From positions 4,526,001 through 4,590,000 of the forward strand of contig NC_092663.1 in assembly GCF_032118995.1 (NCBI RefSeq): a stretch of DNA of 64,000 nucleotides, read 5' to 3'. A program made the position numbers and the translations under genes. The stretch's first letter is position 1; every line of letters begins with the position of its first letter. The notes beneath the pieces were generated by a model. That model had not been told where the DNA came from. It did not search any database and was given only the letters and a program-made list of their open reading frames with translations. This document shows, one piece after another, positions 52,386-63,123 of the stretch. Origin of the DNA: Asterias amurensis. Taxonomy: Eukaryota > Echinodermata > Asteroidea > Forcipulatida > Asteriidae.

Positions 52386-55300
52386 CTACGTGTGTAACAC
52401 AAAATAATATCAAAAATATGACTTTATTACAAGAAAATTTAAAAAATTTTTTTTTTTATAAATGGGTAAGTGAGAGTAACCCGAAAACATTTTGGTTTTT
52501 GCTTAGAAACACGCGTATGCAGGGGGTTTCGCACAGGCTTACATGTAATTGTCATGTGACATACAACTTGATATGGAACCAATGGCTATCAGAAAGACAA
52601 AAAAAGACAGTTAAAGTCACCTGGAAATAGAATTTTTTTCTTCAAACATAAGAGTACCGGTATACATGTACATGTATGTTTTTGAACAATAAATAATTTT
52701 TTGAGTAATTGTTTTCAAAGATTTATATGTTTAAAAAAATAAATAAAGTTGTGTGGGGGGTGACTCCGCCTAACCCTTTTGTGACGTCAGTCGAGGCAGA
52801 CTTTGCCTCGCTCGTAAATGGAACCCACATACGTGCCAAGACATTTAAGTCCTAGTCGTGAATTTGTATGTTTTGAAAACAGGTTTTTTCCTGCATTTTT
52901 CCGGCAACGTCGACTACGTGTGTATTGCTGAGACTGGATGCAGCAAAACAACAAAAGATGGCAGCAAACACTTCAAGCGATTGTGCTTTGAGAATCCATA
53001 ATACAGACACATTTTGACATAAGAGAAAAGTTCTTTTCTAGAACATGACGCCATCCAAACAATTTTTCCAGATAGTGGGGAAGTCAAATGTACCTGAAAT
53101 TAAGACGTAACGAAACTTAAGGACACTTGCCTAACAGGTATTGTTTCAACTTTGAGGGCATGTTTTTAGCTTGCGCCAAGCGTCACTTTCTTCTGTTGTG
53201 TTAGCACTGCATGATGCGATTCAACGCGCCTCGAATGACGTCACGAACAGCGCCCTCTGGGTCAGGCTTATTTTCAAATTTGTAAATAACATGGAAACTA
53301 GTTTGTTTAAACCTTAGTTAATTGTTAATTCATATTCCACTCCTCAAAACAGATATTTTAATGACAAAAGCTTTATTTTGACAAAATACCACTTCCAGGT
53401 GTCATGCTTTTAAAACGGTTGTATGGCTTCTGACTGGCACCCCCGAACAAAGATATTGACAAAATAGGGACACCGCCAATTAATAGGGCTAGATAGCTCA
53501 GTTGGTAGAGTGCCAGCACGTTAATCCGGAGGTCGTTGGTTCGAATCCCACTCTAGTCAATTCTTTGTTCAACCCCAAAAATCATTTACAAATTTACCCA
53601 GTCAGTTTCCCTTGTGGTTTATAATATTGATATCTGAAACAAAAAGTCGCATCCCCTTAAGGTGATCCCCTAGCTGCCGCTTCCCAGGTTGTATCGTAGT
53701 TTGGGTGTAATCCCTGGCTACACGGCAGATAACGGTTGTATGGCTTCTGACTGGCACCCCCGAACAAAGATATTGACAAAATAGGGACACTGCCAATAGG
53801 GCTAGATAGCTCAGTTGGTAGAGCGCCGGCACGTTAATCCGGAGGTCGTTGGTTCGAATCCCACTCTAGTCAATTCTTTGTTCAACCCCAAAAATCATTT
53901 ACAAATTTACCCAGTCAGTTTCCCTTGTGGTTTATAATATTGATATCTGAAACAAAAAGTCGCATCCCCTTAAGGTGATCCCCTAGCTGCCGCTTCCCAG
54001 GTTGTATCGTAGTTTGGGTGTAATCCCTGGCTACACGGCAGATAACGGTTGTATGGCTTCTGACTGGCACCCCCGAACAAAGATATTGACAAAATAGGGA
54101 CACCGCCAATTAATAGGGCTAGATAGCTCAGTTGGTAGAGTGCCAGCACGTTAATCCGGAGGTCGTTGGTTCGAATCCCACTCTAGTCAATTCTTTGTTC
54201 AACCCCAAAAATCATTTACAAATTTACCCAGTCAGTTTCCCTTGTGGTTTATAATATTGATATCTGAAACAAAAAGTCGCATCCCCTTAAGGTGATCCCC
54301 TAGCTGCCGCTTCCCAGGTTGTATCGTAGTTTGGGTGTAATCCCTGGCTACACGGCAGATAACGGTTGTATGGCTTCTGACTGGCACCCCCGAACAAAGA
54401 TATTGACAAAATAGGGACACTGCCAATAGGGCTAGATAGCTCAGTTGGTAGAGCGCCGGCACGTTAATCCGGAGGTTGTTGGTTCAAATCCCACTCTAGT
54501 CAATTCTTTATTCAACCCCCAAAATCATGCTTTTAGTGAGGTGGATTAAGGACAAAAAACACAAAGATCGTGACACGGCAGACAAAAGCACCAAATTTTC
54601 ACCATCAGTTTGATCCGTAGATTTAAAAAAAGTCACGCTCCAAAAAATCTGAGCATTGGATGACCTTGAATTACGTCATTATGACGTCATGACGTCTTTT
54701 ATAATGTATTAAAGCAAACGCAAATACAATAGTTGGATTTCAACATGCCAAAATTATGTTTCTGAGGCCAAGGAACTTAATGAGGGTGGTATTAGTTTGT
54801 AACAAATTAATATCCTTTATGGTGACTATGTTGATGCTCAAAAAATTGCAATGACCTTGACCTTATTATGATGTAATATATTCAAAATGGCAGTCATGTA
54901 TCCTTTAAAGGAACACGTTGCCTTGGATCGGACGAGTTGGTCAAAACAAAAGCGTTTGTAACCGTTTTTTATATACTGCATATGGTTGGAAAGATGTTTT
55001 AAAAGTAGAATACAATGATCCACACAAGTTTGCCTCGAAATTGCGTGGTTTTCCTTCTACTGTGCGAACTAACACGGTCGGCCATTTATGGGAGTCAAAA
55101 TTTTGACCCCCATAAATGGCCGACGTGTTAGTCGACGAGGTAAAAGGAAAACCACGCAATTTTGAGGCATGTTTGTGTGGATCATTGTATTCTACTTTTA
55201 CAACATCTTTCTACCCATATGCATTTTATAAAAAACGGTTACAAACGCTTTTCAAAGACCAACTCGACCGATCCAAGGCAATGTGTTCCTTTAAACAGCA

Positions 55301-58300
55301 TAACTTTAGCTATGTAATGCCGATGCAACTGATTTTAGTTGCTAATTATAAATGTATCAGAGGCCAAGGAATCGAATGGCAATGTTCTTGTTTCGCTGAA
55401 ACAAACAGTTTTAAGATTGTGTACTAAATTTTTATTTCTTTAGCATATAATGGTGTAAAATACGTCATCATCACTCAGGACAGATCAGTGGTTTGTATGA
55501 AAATATTTTATTATATTTTCAGCTTATGGTTCTGATGTCTAGCAAACCAACTTTAGTAATATTTGAAATTAAAATTTGATTTTGGATTGAAATGGTTTTG
55601 TTTCAGTTTGAGACAATGCAATTACCATATAAATATACAACTTTGTAAACTGTTTTGGGGCCGACTGGTGTCGAAAATGTCCTACGATGACCAAACCACG
55701 GATTTGTTTTGGAGATAAAAAACACACAAGTATAAACACCTTGCATCTGGATTGAGTCTGGTGGTGTTAAACGAATGGTATCAGGATTTGTATCACTCAC
55801 TCAGTTAGGTTTGAAACCGGAACATGTTCAAGCTAACTGGTCAGAGCCTAAGGACAAATTGTACAACGATTTAAGCTCCATTATCAGCAAAGTCCCAGAG
55901 CAAGATCCAATCTTCATCCTCGAAGATCTCAACGCCAGAGTTGGTGCCGATCAAAATCCTGGTCTTCCTCACAGCGGAAAGTTATGAATGAAAACGGTCA
56001 ACGCCTGCTGCACAACAATCTCTGCATCAACACTTTCTTCAACACAAAGCCCCAGCACAAGGTATCCTGGACATGCTGGAGACACCCTATAGATCAAAGC
56101 ATTGGCACCAACTTGACCTCGTGCTCACAAGAGGTAACCCGCAGCTCCAAAATGCAGGCTGTGATACAGACCACTCCCTTGTGTGCAGCAAAGTAAAGCT
56201 TCAACCAAGGAGAGTTCATAGATCCAAGAAGGCAGGGCAGCCTTGCATTGACACGAACAAGACTCACAACCTTGAGGTAGTGGAAGCGTTTGTCCAGGTC
56301 CATAAAGATGTCTTGCCAAGAGTACCCAATTCCGATGTCAGCGGAAGATGGGAACACCTCAGGGATGCTGTCTACAATGTCATTGGTTCGGCAAGAGGCT
56401 AATCAAGTTACCCGTTTGGTTTGAGGCTCATGATGAGGAAAAATCAACTCGCATAGAAAATACGAGAGGTAACCCGCAGCTCCCAAATGCAGACTGTGAT
56501 ACAGACCACTCCCTTGTGTGCAGCAAAGTAAAGTAAAGCTTCAACCAAGGAGAGTTCATAGATCCAAGAAGGCAGGGCAGCCTCGCAATGACACGAACAA
56601 GACTCACAACCTTGAGGTAGTGGAAGCGTTTGTCCAGGTACATAAAGATGTCTTGCCAAGAGTACCCAATTCCGATGTCAGCGGAAGATGGGAACACCTC
56701 AGGGATGCTGTCTATAATGCCATTGGTTCGGCAAGAGGCTAATCAAGTTACTCGTTTGGTTCGAAGCGCATGCTAAAGAGAAATCAACTCGCATAGAAAA
56801 TAAGAGACGCACTCTCTCTGCATACAAATGCTCACCTTCTGTGAGAAACTTGCATGCACCATGGACCACGTGAAACCGAGTCAAGCGACCGCAAGGCAAT
56901 GCGCCATTGACTACTGTGCCCAACTCTGCTCTCAGATCCAGACCTCTGCTGCCACAGGAAATGTAAAAGGTATGTACGAGGGACTAAAGTAGGCCACCTG
57001 AAGATGACCGCTCCTCTGAAGTTAATTACCGGTAAGGTCCTAAAGAACCCTGTGAAGCAGATGGATCGATTGGTGGAGCACTACTCAGAGCTGTACTCCA
57101 GAGAGAACAATGTCAACACAGAAGTTCTGAACAACATAGACTGCGTGTGTATCATGGACGAACTGGACATGAACCAAAACTAGAAAAACTTGGCAAAGCG
57201 CTGATCCACTCTCCCCGGGAAAAGCTTCAGGAAAAGATGGCATCCCCGAAGTCCTCAAGTGCGTAAAACGAATCCACATCAAGGATCTGCATGATATATT
57301 TTGCCAGTGCTGCAGAGAAGGTACAGTGCCACAAGACATGAGAGACGCCAACATTGTCACTCTCTTCAAAAAAGTAAGGTGACGGGAGTGATTGCAACAA
57401 CTTTCGCATTGACCTCTTCTTAGCATTGTGCACATGTTGTGGGGAAACTCTTTGCTTGAGTTGTCCTAAAGAGAATTTGAATTCTTTGTGAAAGAGTCTA
57501 CCTAGAGTCTCAGTGTGGTTTCAAGCCAAACTGTCGACCACTGACTTGATATTCTCCATCAGAAATTTGCAAGAAAAAAGTAGGGAGTAGGGAAAGTCAC
57601 CCTACATCGCCGTATAGACCTCACCAAGGACTATTCTCTAAGATTGGTTGCCCTCCTGCTCTGCTTTGCATCGTTAAGTCTTCTTTCAGGAGAACTTTAC
57701 GGGGTTCATAGTTTCAGTGGCTCAACATCTGAACCCTTCGACCTCTGCAACAGTGTAAAGTAGGGTTGTGTCTGGCTCCAACCCTTTTGGCATTTTCTTC
57801 TCTGTTCCACCCAAGCATGCTCTTAGATCAGCCACAGAGGGCAGCTACCTTCGTACGAGGTCGGATGAAATCCTCTTCGACCTCTCAAGACTCTAAGCAA
57901 AGTCCAGAGTAGAACGAGATGCCTTAGAGATTTCCTGTTTGCAGACGACACAGCCATCACTACACACACACACCAGATAACCTGCAGTAGCTCATGGATC
58001 GATGTTCTGCAGCTTGCAAAGACTTTGGACTTGCCATAAGTCTTACAAAAACGCAGGTAATGGGACAGGATGTTGATGAACCACTGTCTACCAGCACCAC
58101 CAACCATGAGCTTGAGGCTGTCCATGAGTTTGTGTATCATGTCTCAACCATCTCCGACAATCTCTCACTTGTATAAGTAGAACTCAAGAGGCGTATAGGA
58201 AAGGCTGCCACAACACTCTCCACGCTTACAAAGAGAGTAATGATGTACATGTAACAAAAAGCTTTCAGAGCATACCAAAGTCCAGGCTTAGAAGGCTCGT

Positions 58301-61045
58301 TTGGTGAAAACGCTCCTCTACGGCAGTGAACCCCGTACCCATAGGCTCCCGTTAAGAGCATACACTCGACGCCTCCCACATGCAACGCCCGAGGCGCATC
58401 CTCTGCATCTCCTGGAGAGACCACATACCAATAACACTTTGCTTGATAGAGCAGCAAGTCTCAATGTTTACCCTCCTCACGTATAATGCCTTGGCTGGGA
58501 CATGTCACCAAGTGGAGGACGGACGGACGTATCCCAAAAGACCTCCTGTATGGAGAGCTGGCATCAGGGAAGAGGCCGTTTGGTAGACCCAAGCTGCGCT
58601 ACAAAGACACTTCCAAGTGTGACACCAAGTCACTTGCAACTAATACAACCACCTGGGAAGCAGCCACTGCAGACCGATGCGCCCGGAAGAGAGTTATTTC
58701 CCAGTTTGAGGAATACCTGTCGCAACAGGCAGATGAGGGATGAGTCCAGAGGAAGGCCCAGCCTCAAGCAGTTAGAACAGCTTCATCTTTCACCTGCAGT
58801 TACTGCGGCAGAGACTGTCATTCCCGCATTGGACTCTACAGCCATACCATACGCTATTCCGTAGCCGACATCCAATTCCAACGGCACAACTCCGTGGTTC
58901 TCAAAGATTGACGGATGCCTACTACTATTAATACAAAAAGTTTCATTTTTGACTCTCTGTGAGACTTTTTTTGCAACATTTCCTTTGAAGTTTCCCATAA
59001 TGCGCTATTCAACATAATTAATCTACCCTATAACCTATATCCGGTAAGAATAATTGTGTTTCATTGTGTTAATGTGGTTTGTTTTGGTTGATAGTATATT
59101 GTTTATGATATCATAATGACATCACGGTATAGATCAGTGCCACGGTAATTCCATACACTGTATGCACTCAAACAGATTAGCATTTTGGCGAAGCCACACG
59201 ACATTAATGTTGTTATCAAACTTTGTGTTATTTGTGTAGTGTTGATGATGATGACGTCATAATTACATCACTACACTCACCATAAAGGATATTATTTTTT
59301 CAAACTAATACCACCCTAATTGAATTCCTTGACCTTTAGAAACATAATTTTGGCAAGTAGAAATCCCATCGCATGGCATTTTCCTATGCTTTATTTACAA
59401 AGAAGTTATGACGTCATAATGACGTAATTCAAGGTGATGCCATTCTCAGATTTTTTGGAGCATGACTTTTTTTAAATCTGTGGGTCAAACTGATACTTTG
59501 GAGAAAAAATGGTGCTTTTGTCCGCCGTGTCACGATCTTTTCCTTAATCCACCTCACTATTTTAAAAGGAAACGAGTGTCTCGACCGGGATTCAAACCCA
59601 CACTCAGCTGAACAGAAACACCAAAGTTTGCATTCGGTGCTCTTAACCACTTGACCATGCCACATGGCTGCCAAGATAAGTTGGTAGAGCACTGGCATGT
59701 TAATCCAGAGGTCGTTGGTTCAAGTCCAACCCTAGTCAAATTTTCTTTGCTTAGCCTAAAATCTTTTTTATATTACCGACTTACGTACCTTGTAAACATT
59801 CTTCTCTTAAAACATGTCCGCTACACGCTGAGTGGTTTATAATGACCTGTCTACTGATCATTTGTTGCTCTTCCAGTTCCTTGAGAATTTTGGACAGGTC
59901 ATCATCCCTTCTTTTCAACTTCAGCTTCAAAGTTTCCACTTCCTTACGTGATTCCCGTAGCCTAAACTTGGTCTCTTTAAGTTCGCGTTCCATATTTTCA
60001 ACAGATGCACGACCTATCATCACTTTGTGTACTGCTACCTTTGATCGACATTTGTCACCGTTGTTTGGTTCTTGTGTCACAACACCAGAATGTCCAGTGA
60101 CGCAAAGTTCATCCGTAACGAGGTTTCTTGATTCCGGGTTTGATGGATACAACCGCAAGGATTGAGCAGTTACTTCGGACTTCTGTTGTTGAAGATATGC
60201 AGCAGAACCATCATTTCTATTGAATACTTCCTGTGGTCGAAATGTCCGATGTTTGTCACTGTTCTTTGGTTCTTGTGTCACAACACCAGAAAGTGCAGTG
60301 ACCCTAAGTTCATCAGTAACAAGGTTTCTGGATTCCGGGTTTGGTGAGTGTACGCGTAAGGATTGTGCAGTTACTTCAGACTTGATTTGTTGAATACAAA
60401 GATCAGCAGAACCATCATTTCCATTGAATACTTCAGGTGTTCGAAATGTCCGATGTTTGTCACTGTTCTTTGCTTCTTGTGTCACAACACCAGAAAGTGC
60501 AGTGACCCTAAGTTCATCCGTAACAAGGTTTCTGGATTCCGGGTTTGGTGAGTGTACGCGTAAGGATTGTGCAGTTACTTCAGACTTGATTTGTTGAATA
60601 CAAAGATCAGCAGAACCATCATTTCCATCGAATACTTCAGGTGTTCGAAATGTCCGATGTTTGTCACTGTTCTTTGCTTCTTGTGTCACAACACCAGAAA
60701 GTGCAGTGACCCTAAGTTCATCCGTAACAAGGTTTCTGGATTCCGGGTTTGGTGAGTGTACACGTAAGGATTGGGCAGTTACTTCAGACTTGAGTTGTTG
60801 AATACAAAGAGATGCAGCAGAACCATCAGTGTCAGTTCTATTGAATACTTCCGGCGGTTGAAATGCAACTTTCTCATCGGCATTGTTATTATCACGACAC
60901 TGTGCCTTGATTAGGAGTATTGGCTTTGGATGATTTTTTGGCTTTCGTGGTCGGCGGATTGGTTCAGTTTCCGTAATCACTGTAGGGACTGCCTTGGCAA
61001 GGAGCTTGTAACACGTTCCTTTTGGACCATCTCTCGGATGGAGTC
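52024..61045 (-). CDS. THAP-like gene with 68-residue repeats and coiled coil, 3' part
   Basis: Two minus-strand exons, 59789-61045 and 52024-52385, have matching phase: the first leaves one base and the second starts with the two bases that complete a glycine codon. Splice sites are strong (donor CAAG/GTACGTAAGT, acceptor ACACGTAG). The upstream exon begins GLHPRDGPKGTCYKLLAKAV and PTV, resembling the end of a THAP zinc-binding DNA-recognition domain (typical AVPTIF). It then has a basic patch (RRPRKPKNHPKP), four tandem repeats, and a coiled coil. The downstream exon is polar and ends the protein. Earlier THAP exons with the C2CH residues are not seen and would lie further right. THAP proteins are typically nuclear DNA-binding factors, some derived from P-element transposase. 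The 7.4-kb intron is filled with mobile DNA. Confidence 0.65.
53486..53560 (+). repeat. tRNA-Asn-like SINE head, unit 1
   Basis: It has A-box- and B-box-like blocks (TAGCTCAGTTGG, GGTTCGAATCC) and GTT at the anticodon position. The base before the anticodon is C instead of the near-universal U33, and stem pairs are imperfect, so it is a SINE promoter rather than a working tRNA. Confidence 0.75.
53799..53873 (+). repeat. tRNA-Asn-like SINE head, unit 2
   Basis: As unit 1, but with GAGCGCCGGC, which pairs slightly better in the D and anticodon arms. Identical in variant to unit 4. Confidence 0.75.
54116..54190 (+). repeat. tRNA-Asn-like SINE head, unit 3
   Basis: Same variant as unit 1 over its full length. 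Confidence 0.75.
54429..54503 (+). repeat. tRNA-Asn-like SINE head, unit 4
   Basis: Same variant as unit 2 with small changes (GTTGTTGGTTCAAATCC). The array stops shortly after, where the 5-kb inverted-repeat element begins. Confidence 0.75.
54905..55294. mobile_element. TTAA-flanked fold-back MITE, family D
   Basis: A full copy inside the 5-kb inverted-repeat element, just inside its left end. Confidence 0.87.
55790..58935 (+). mobile_element. LINE (non-LTR retrotransposon), 5'-truncated and decayed
   Basis: Parts in order: the C-terminal half of an AP-endonuclease (EDLNARVGAD near 55920; DTDHSLVC near 56160), a linker duplicated once, reverse transcriptase pieces (SPGKASGKDGIPEVLK near 57230, FADDTAIT near 57945, TKTQVMGQ near 58040), a C-terminal region (KDLLYGEL...GRPKLRYKDTSKCD, 58500-58640) and a Cys/His knuckle (YCGRDCHSRIGLYSH near 58800). 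The endonuclease start is missing. The coding phase changes several times between these parts and stops interrupt the reverse transcriptase, so it is dead. I cannot fix the clade. Confidence 0.82.
56131..56790 (+). repeat. 334-bp tandem duplication inside the LINE
   Basis: GAGGTAACCCGCAGCTCC starts at 56131 and again at 56465, and the following 280 or so bases repeat almost exactly up to CGGCAAGAGGCTAATCAAGT. The high identity against a decayed LINE background says the duplication is later than the insertion. Confidence 0.85.
59572..59668 (-). repeat. tRNA-Leu-derived SINE head
   Basis: Plus-strand GACCGGGATTCAAACCCACA and GGTGCTCTTAACCACTTGAC are the reverse of the B-box and A-box regions seen at 1050-1408. 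Confidence 0.75.
59673..59745 (+). repeat. tRNA-Asn-like SINE head, decayed
   Basis: AAGTTGGTAGAGCACTGGCA, GTTAATCCAGAGGTCG and GGTTCAAGTCCAACCCTAGT match the 53-54 kb heads. It abuts a minus-strand tRNA-Leu SINE. Confidence 0.7.
59789..61045 (-). CDS. THAP-like gene, large repeat-bearing exon
   Basis: A 1257-base exon. From its 5' end: a THAP-tail motif (YKLLAKAVPTV); a basic linker; four tandem units, middle copies 204 bp, recognised by SEVTAQSLRVHSPNPESRNL, VTDELRVTALSGVVTQE and KNSDKHRTFR(T/P)(P/Q)EVF; then a charged heptad region (MERELKETKFRLRESRKEVE, TLKLKLKRRDDDLSKILKEL) predicted as a coiled coil. The middle two repeat units are almost identical and the fourth has diverged (LYPSNPESRN), so the array has been changing recently. 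Plus-strand open frames at 60162, 60363 and 60567 are shadows of the repeat. Confidence 0.8.
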
Positions 61046-61099
61046 CTATGCGTATGTGTAATAAATGAAAAGAAATTTGAAAACATACATTATTAAATC

Positions 61100-62300
61100 G
61101 AAAATCAAACATATAAGTCAAAACTGATTGTTATACCTCTGTACAAATTGTGAAGTTTGATTGGCAGAGAACAAATCATGTGACGCGCAACAAAAACGCA
61201 TGTTACATGTACATGGCTCGACGGGCCAGGTAACATGAAAAGTGATGTACATGTACACAGGTGCACATCAATTGATCGTTCCCAGCGTTGGTCGATTTCC
61301 AGCGCTGTGTACGAAACAATTACACAGGGATTTCGAGGGAATCTTTTCTTGTTCGTCTGCTTATTAAACAATGAAAAGTCCGTTGTAATAATGTTTGACG
61401 ATGACAACAGAACTTCGAGAAGAGGAATAACAATTATACAAAGGTATAACAAAACAATTGTTACACGCTGTGACTGGGGTCTGTGGGTTTTGTACGCTCT
61501 CGAGGGGAAATGGCACCCTCGGCTTTGCCTCGGGTTCCATTTTCCCCCTCGAGTGTACAAAACGCCATGGACCCCCCCCCCCAGCATGCAACATTTGTAT
61601 ATAATTGGTCTATTGGATACTGGTTGTTTGTTCCAGATTAGACTTGGTGCAAGACGTTTCTCGTTTACCTTTCACGCACAGCGCAGCCGACCCACTCATC
61701 CAACTAAACAATATCTATCCACAAACACCTGATTTAGTCCACGAACAATCCTGTAAGCAACTTTCTGGTCTGTGCGCATGATCTGCTTGTGAACTCCCGA
61801 GCACATTCCAACCATGTCGATGCATAACTCTTGCGTAGCATTATTAGCATAATTTATCATAGTCTGGTATCTGTACATGTTTGGTGTGCAACATTGCGTA
61901 CTCCCGACGGATGCATGCCAGTTACCAGGCTGGCCTGCTCATTGTGCGGAGAGCGGTTTCCAGTTTTGTGCGTGCATAGTATTCTCTTGACCAACACGTT
62001 GAATATGCATGTTAGGTCACATAACTCAATCATGCACACAGTCCAAGATGTTTCTCGTTGAGGCAGTCCCTTCCTGGGCTAAGTCAGAATAGTGTTACGG
62101 GCGGTTAGTGTGCTATACCATGAAGCTACACACGCTTGCGCTGTTGGTTAGTGGAATGAGCGGATCGGCTGCACTGTGCATGAAAGGTGTAACAAGAAAT
62201 GTCTTGCACCAAGACTAGTCCCAGATAAGAAGCATGGTAAAGTTTAAAGTCTGTCAGCAGCTAATAATACGGCTCATTAGGCAGTTGTTTTTATCCTGAT
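61100..62300. other. stretch upstream of the THAP-like exon
   Basis: Expected to be intronic for the THAP-like gene. I looked for the missing THAP C2CH exon on the minus strand and did not find it. A plus-strand frame at 61831-62061 has a C2H2-like spacing by chance or decay. Confidence 0.4.
61487..61575. repeat. hairpin of about 90 bp
   Basis: GTTTTGTACGCTCTCGAGGG and the inverse near 61545-61570, loop GGCTTTGCCTC. Followed by a C12 run. Confidence 0.7.
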
Positions 62301-62408
62301 TCATTGGCATTAATGGCACTGGACACTAACTTGTAAACAAGCAAAGGAGGGTTAATGATAGTATAAAACTACATTGTCAAAGACTGGTCAAGCACCAAAG
62401 GTGTGTCT

Positions 62409-62762
62409 GTAAAAGCAGTGGACACTATTGGTAATTACTCAAAATAAATATCAGCATAAAACCTCACTTGAAAACAAGTAATGGGGAGAGTTGATAGTAG
62501 AAAACATTCTGAGAAACGGCTCCCTCTGAAGTTGGAAGTGACCTGCTCTTCAAGACCTCAGATTTAGAATATGAGGTTTCGAAATCAAGCATCTGATGAA
62601 AGCACACAACTTTGTGTGACAAGGTGTTTTTTTCTTTCATAGTTGTCTTGCAACTCAGACGACCAATCAAGCTAAAATTTTCACAGGTTTGTTATTTTAT
62701 GCATACACATATTTGTTGAGATACACCAAGTGAGAAGACTAGTCTTTGTCCAGTGTCTTCAA
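62409..62762. mobile_element. MITE, family A
   Basis: AAAAGCAGTGGACACTATTG to GTCCAGTGTCTTCAAAGG with decayed TTAA borders. A fragment of the same family lies just left at about 62310-62400. Confidence 0.75.
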
Positions 62763-62775
62763 AGGTTTAAACATG

Positions 62776-62990
62776 TTAAAAGCACTGGACACCATAGTGT
62801 GCATAGTATGCATAGTGTGCTTTCAGATGCTTGAATTCTGAGGTCTCAAATTCAATTCAAAATCTTTAATGAGAAATTACTTCTTTCTCAGAAACTGCAT
62901 TACTTCAGAGCGAGCCGTTTCTCACAATGTTTTATACTATCAACAGCTCTCCACGTCACTAATTATTTTAAGTAATAACCAATAATGACA
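62776..62990. mobile_element. MITE, family A, reversed partial copy
   Basis: TTAAAAGCACTGGACACCAT followed by the reversed body (GAGGTCTCAAATTC, CGAGCCGTTTCTCACAATGT). It contains a short direct repeat of CATAGTGTG. Its right end runs into a tRNA-Leu SINE. Confidence 0.65.
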
Positions 62991-63085
62991 CAGGTGTCAC
63001 GACTGGGACTCGAACTATCAATCTGCTGCAAACAGAAACACCAGAGTTTGAATTTGGTGCTCTTACTACTACTCGGTCATGACTC
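62990..63085 (-). repeat. tRNA-Leu-derived SINE head
   Basis: GTGTCACGACTGGGACTCGA and AGAGTTTGAATTTGGTGCTC match the minus orientation of the same SINE family, with decay of the anticodon arm. Confidence 0.7.
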
Positions 63086-63123
63086 TTCCACTAGATTGAA
63101 CATGATGAAAGGCTCTTTTCTTG

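Larger units (their letters stand above)
53414..54530 (+). repeat. higher-order tandem array of tRNA-like SINE units
   Basis: Four units, with the tRNA-like head starting at 53486, 53799, 54116 and 54429 (steps 313, 317, 313). Units 1 and 3 share one variant (CAATTAATAGGGC, GAGTGCCAGCACG) and units 2 and 4 another (CCAATAGGGC, GAGCGCCGGCACG), so a two-unit piece of about 630 bp was duplicated as a whole. Between heads lies a constant spacer that includes AAGGTGATCCCCTAGCTGCC. Confidence 0.92.
54536..59557. mobile_element. inverted-repeat DNA element, host of nested LINE and MITE
   Basis: Ends GTGAGGTGGATTAAGGA (54536) and TCCTTAATCCACCTCAC (59557) are inverted and extend roughly 350 bp inwards with shared blocks (GATCGTGACACGGC, AAATCTGAGCATTGG, ACCTTGAATTACGTCAT). 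A TA flanks each end, consistent with a Tc1/mariner-type target, but other classes are possible. Inside are a fold-back MITE (54905-55294) and a LINE (about 55790-58935). No own transposase is seen. Confidence 0.65.

Noticed and set aside
53486-54503. Cluster of four tRNA-Asn genes
   Set aside because: The heads lack U33, have mismatched stems and are each joined to a constant SINE-like spacer; they are tRNA-derived repeat units.
60162-60755. Three plus-strand frames with the word SNKVSGFRVW repeated
   Set aside because: Antisense shadows of the 68-residue repeats of the minus-strand THAP-like exon.
61831-62061. C2H2-like pattern (CSLCGERF...LNMHVRSH) on the plus strand
   Set aside because: The spacing between the second Cys and first His is too long for a classical finger, there is no neighbouring finger and no splice context.
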